From: Lactuca virosa
Lineage: Eukaryota; Streptophyta; Magnoliopsida; Asterales; Asteraceae
DNA length: 64,000 bases
NCBI GenBank assembly: GCA_928212115.1
Contig: CAKMRJ010005745.1
Span: forward strand, 219,182,075-219,246,074
Reading direction: 5' to 3'
How positions within the stretch are numbered: the first letter of the stretch is position 1; every line of letters starts with the position of its first letter. The notes under the pieces are model-generated. The model ran no database searches, had not been told where the DNA came from, and worked only from the letters and a program-made list of their open reading frames with translations. The position numbers were made by a program, and so were the translations under genes. Below are positions 60,216 to 64,000 of this stretch, one piece after another.

Positions 60216-63200
60216 CTAAGCGAAAAGATGAGGATATTTCAGTTTCATTTGATCCTCGCGCTCCCAAGTGAATTCAGGTCCCCGCTTCGCATTCCAGCGA
60301 ACCTTCACTATAGGAATACGGCTTTGCTTTGTTTGCTTGACCTCTCGGTCCATGATTTCTACTGGTTCTTCCACGAAGTTGAGGCTCTCGTCGATCTCGA
60401 TTTCGTCGAGTGGGATAACAAGAGACTCGTCGGACATACACTTTTTCAAGTTCGAGACGTGGAAAACAGGATGTATGTTACTTAGTTCTTGAGGTAGTCA
60501 GAGTTTGTAAGCTACTAGATCGATTCTAGCAAGAATCTCGAATGGTCCTATGTACCTTGGATTCAACTTGTCAAGCTTTCCAAAGCGTATCATGCCCTTC
60601 CAGGGAGAGACCTTCAACATGACACGGTCACCAACCTGGAACTCCAAAGGTTTTCTTCTATTGTCAGCGTAGCTTTGCTGTCTATCTCTGGAAGCTTTAA
60701 GTCGCTCCCATATTTGTACGATTTTCTCTGTGGTTTCGCGAATGATTTCCGGACCAGTGAGAGTACTGTCAGGGACTTGACTTCTAGCCAGCTGCGTGTC
60801 ACCCACTTCAGCCCAGCACAGAGGTGATCTGCACTTGCGGCCATAGAGAGCTTCGAAAGGAGAAGCCTTTATGCTAGTGTGATAACTGTTACTGTAAGAG
60901 AATTCGACAAGGGGTAAATGAGTATCCCATGCCTTTCCAAAGTCTATCACGCAAGCTCACAACATATATTCTAAAGTTTGAATTGTTCTCTCACTTTGTC
61001 CGTCTGTTTGTGGATGGTAGGCTGTACTCATGTCCAGCCTAGTTCCCAAAGATTTTTGTAAAGACTGCTAGAAATGAGAAGTGAATCTACTATCTCGGTC
61101 AGAAATAATAGATATTGGTACACCATGCAGTCTAACGATTTCCTTGAGGTAAGTTCTTGTTAGCTTCTCCATCTTGTCTGTCTCTTTGATTGGTAAGAAG
61201 TGTGCGGATTTGGTTAATCTATCGACAATTACCCAAATAGTATCATAACCACCCGATGTCTTGGGTAACTTGGTTATGAAATCCATTGTAATCCGCTCCC
61301 ACTTCCATTCAGGGATTTCAGGTTGTTGCAATAAACCTGAAGGTTTCTGGTATTCTACCTTGACTTTGGCACAAGTAAGGAACTTGCCCATAAAGGTAGC
61401 AATTTCAGACTTCATGTTTGGCCACCAATATAGTTTCTTGAGCTCCAGGTACATCTTGTCTGAACCTGGATGAATGGAGTATCGGGTTTTGTGTGCTTCA
61501 TTCATGACTACTTCTTTGTAACCACCAAACTTTGGTGTCCAGATCCGGTTCATGAAACAATAGACTCCATCATCCCTGACTTTGAAGTTTTTATCCATTC
61601 CTTTCAAAGTTTCACCTGCCACGTTTTCAGGTTTTAAGGCCTCAAGTTGAGCCTCTCTGATCTGTGTGGACAGATGTGAATGGATTGTCATGGTCAACGA
61701 CTTTACTCGGCGTCCCGAGTATTCTTTTCTGCTAAGGGCGTCAGCTACTACGTTAGCTTTACCAGGGTGATAAAGAATCTCACAATCGTAGTCGTTAAAT
61801 AGCTCCACTCATCGTCGTTGTCTCATGTTCAACTCTTTCTGATTGAAGATATGCTGGAGACTTTTATGGTCTGTGAATACCGTGCATTTCGTGCCATATA
61901 AGTAATGTCTCCAGATCTTCAGAGCAAATACCACAGCTCCTAGTTCAAGGTCATGTGTTGTATAGTTGAGTTCATGTGTCTTTAGTTGTCTTGAGGCATA
62001 GGATATAACCTTTCCTCTCTGCATAAGAACACATCCAAGCCCTTGATTAGAAGCATCACAATACACTACGAAATCCCCTGTCCCTTCAGGAAGAGACAGG
62101 ATTGGTGCAGTACACAAAGCTTGTTTTAGCGTTTGGAACGCTGTTTCTTGTTTTTCTCCCCAGCTAAAAGTTACACCCTTTTGCGTCAGGGTGGTAAGAG
62201 GTTTAGCTATTCGAGAGAAATTCTGGATGAATCTGCGATAATAGCCAGCAAGACCTAAGAATTGACGGATTTATGTAGGTGTTTTGGGTGCTGACCAGTT
62301 TTCAATTGCCTTTATTTTGGAAGGGTCGACGTGTATTCCTTCTGAACTGACCACGTGACCTAGGAATTCAACATTCCTGATCCAAAATTCACACTTTGAA
62401 AACTTCGCATAGAGTTTCTCTGTTCTAAGAGTTTGCAAAACTTGACGAAGATGTTGGCCATGTTCCTCTTCACTTCTTGAGTAGATAAGGATGTCGTCAA
62501 TGAAGACTATGACGAATTTGTCCAGAAATGGACGACACACTCTGTTCATTAGATCCATGAACACAGCAGGTGCATTCGTCAATCCGAATGGAATCACTAC
62601 GAACTCATAATGACCATAACGAGTTCTGAACGCAGTTTTGTGAATGTCATCCTCCAAAATCCGTAACTGGTGATACCCAGATCTTAAGTCTATTTTTGAG
62701 AAGTAGCTCGCACCTTGAAGTTGGTCGAACATATCGTCAATGCGAGGCAGAGGGTATCGATTCTTAATGGTAAGTTTATTCAGCTCGCGGTAGTCTATGC
62801 ACATACGGAATGATCCATCCTTCTTCTTCACGAATAAAACTGGTGCTCCCCAGGGTGAGAAGCTTGGTCTTATGAAACCTTTGCTAAGGAGTTCGTTAAG
62901 CTGGCTGGATAATTCCTGCATTTCAGAAGGTGCAAGACGATAAGGAGATTTGGCTACTGGGGTAGCCACTGGAATTAAGTCGATTCTGAACTCGACTTGT
63001 CGTTCAGGAGGCACTCCTGGAAGATCATCGGGAAAAATGTCGGGAACGTTGCAGACTTCAAGAATGCTCGTTATGTCTTTCACTTATTTCTTTTTGTCTA
63101 CCACGTGAGCTAAGAATGCACAGTACTCTTTGCGAAGGTATTTATGTGCCTTGATGCAAGAAATGATCTGGAGGTTCGTTCCGGGTTTGTCGCAGTAAAT

Positions 63201-64000
63201 AACAAGAGTTTCGTTAGTTGGCAAGTTCACATGAATGGCTCTTTCATAGCATAGGATGTCAGCATGGTTAGGACACAACCAATCCATACCTATTATGACG
63301 TCGAAACTTTTGATAGAGACCGGCATAAGGTCTATTGGGAACGAAAAGTTATTCAAGGTAAGTGTACATCCTATGTATATATCGTTGGTGGATTCAGATT
63401 TCCCGTTAGCCATTTCGACTGTGAATGTTTCTTTTAGTGGTTGGGAGTTTTGATTTAGTAAGTGTTTGAACTTATGGCTCACAAAGCTCTTCTCAGCACC
63501 ACAATCAAATAGAATGCATGCATAAGTGTTGTTGAGAAGGAACGTACCCGTGACTACTGCAGGGTTTGCTACCGCTTCTTCATGACCCAAGGCTAAAATT
63601 CTCCCAACTCCATCGGCATTTCCAGCTTTAGGACAATCTTTCTTGAAATGCCCCACTTCACCACATTGGTAGCATGCATGACCTACTCCAGCGGCAGGTA
63701 CTTGGTTAAGCGGTTGGGGTGGTGCTCTACAGAATCGGGCAGTATGCCCTTTTCTGTTGCAATTACGACACTGCATTTACCGGCAATTTCCATTATGGTG
63801 GTAATTGCACTTGTTGCACTTGGGGAGGTTACCAGCATAAGGCTTAGCTGGTGCAGGGTTAACAGGAACAGCAGCAGGCACAGTAGCAGCGTTGACTGCA
63901 ACTAGTTGTTGCTTCTTTGAGGAATCCTGTGAGAACTTGCCCTTCCTCTTGTTCCTACCCTTCTTCTTGCTGTTGTTGTTGTCATTGTTGTTGTTGTTGT
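60216..64000 (-). pseudogene. pol: Element K gag(C-term)-pol, Ty3/gypsy chromovirus-like, seven nonsense codons, frame kept
   Basis: The polyprotein reads on the minus strand from the right window edge to 60216, all in one frame. In order: gag C-terminus with zinc knuckles (CRNCNRKGHTARFC and CYQCGEVGHFKKDC, 63776-63640), protease (FDCGA at about 63510, where element A has FDTGA), RT (VIVFIDDILIYS near 62500), RNase H (VYCDAS near 62070), integrase zinc region (61510-61370), integrase core (VDRLTKSAHF near 61215; SDRDSRFTS near 61090) and chromodomain-like tail (60330-60216). In-frame stops are at 63777, 63084, 62271, 61809, 61068, 60957 and 60498; most fit C-to-T or G-to-A changes. No frameshift is needed over 3.8 kb. 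The 5' LTR lies beyond the window. Closest relative in the window is element A. Confidence 0.93.

Noticed and set aside
1..64000. A previously undescribed defence or metabolic system
   Set aside because: No host-type coding sequence, operon or RNA gene could be supported. All recognised proteins are LTR retrotransposon or LINE remnants.

Overview
The window is a block of nested transposable elements from a flowering plant, probably a eudicot with a large, repeat-rich genome. The style of the Ty3/gypsy elements resembles what is known from Asteraceae, but that is a weak inference. I see no convincing host gene. Every recognisable coding stretch is a retroelement gag or pol remnant, and all are broken. 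Support comes from LTR ends (TG...CA), tRNA-iMet-type primer sites (TGGTATCARAGC), polypurine tracts, target-site duplications (TSDs) and protein motifs.

Left part. Element A (1-9129, + strand) is a Ty3/gypsy chromovirus-like retrotransposon with 3.3 kb LTRs; its 5' LTR is cut by the window edge, the gag core is deleted, and pol carries two nonsense codons and a frameshift. Next come LTR fragment B (minus strand) and, inside it, an 809 bp solo copia LTR (C) with a perfect TSD.

10.2-26.2 kb. One segment of about 8 kb appears twice, and the two copies abut a run of 13 N. It holds a decayed copia RNase H, a LINE zinc-binding remnant and several MITE or fold-back elements. The geometry (copy 1 ends at the gap, copy 2 starts at it) points to an unmerged contig overlap, not a real duplication. 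Another kilobase or so of TA microsatellites, a small MITE and a GGT-repeat tract follow.

Right part: nesting at least four levels deep. Gypsy element D (from 28876, + strand) is interrupted by copia element J (minus strand, 3' LTR at 33473). J is interrupted by gypsy element K (minus strand, LTR end at 36708, pol at 60.2-64 kb). The 3' LTR of K is split by a 20.7 kb composite element E (39147-59882), with the identical TSD GAAGA on both sides. E has the order LTR - internal 1 - LTR - internal 2 - LTR. A solo-like LTR of a sister family (F) sits inside its first LTR, and the middle LTR looks like an E/F recombinant made by unequal crossing over. Internal 2 encodes only gag (no pol), so E looks like a gag-only, pol-dependent element. 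Internal 1 carries another LTR element (G) with long minisatellites.

Working together: nothing here forms an operon or a host pathway. The story is serial insertion, LTR-LTR recombination and C-to-T decay. The most useful observations are the assembly artefact, the recombinant LTR, the promoter palindromes next to the TATA boxes, the dense AGATCT array in the E LTR, and the bias of nonsense codons toward CAG-to-TAG and CGA-to-TGA. Percentages are by-eye estimates.
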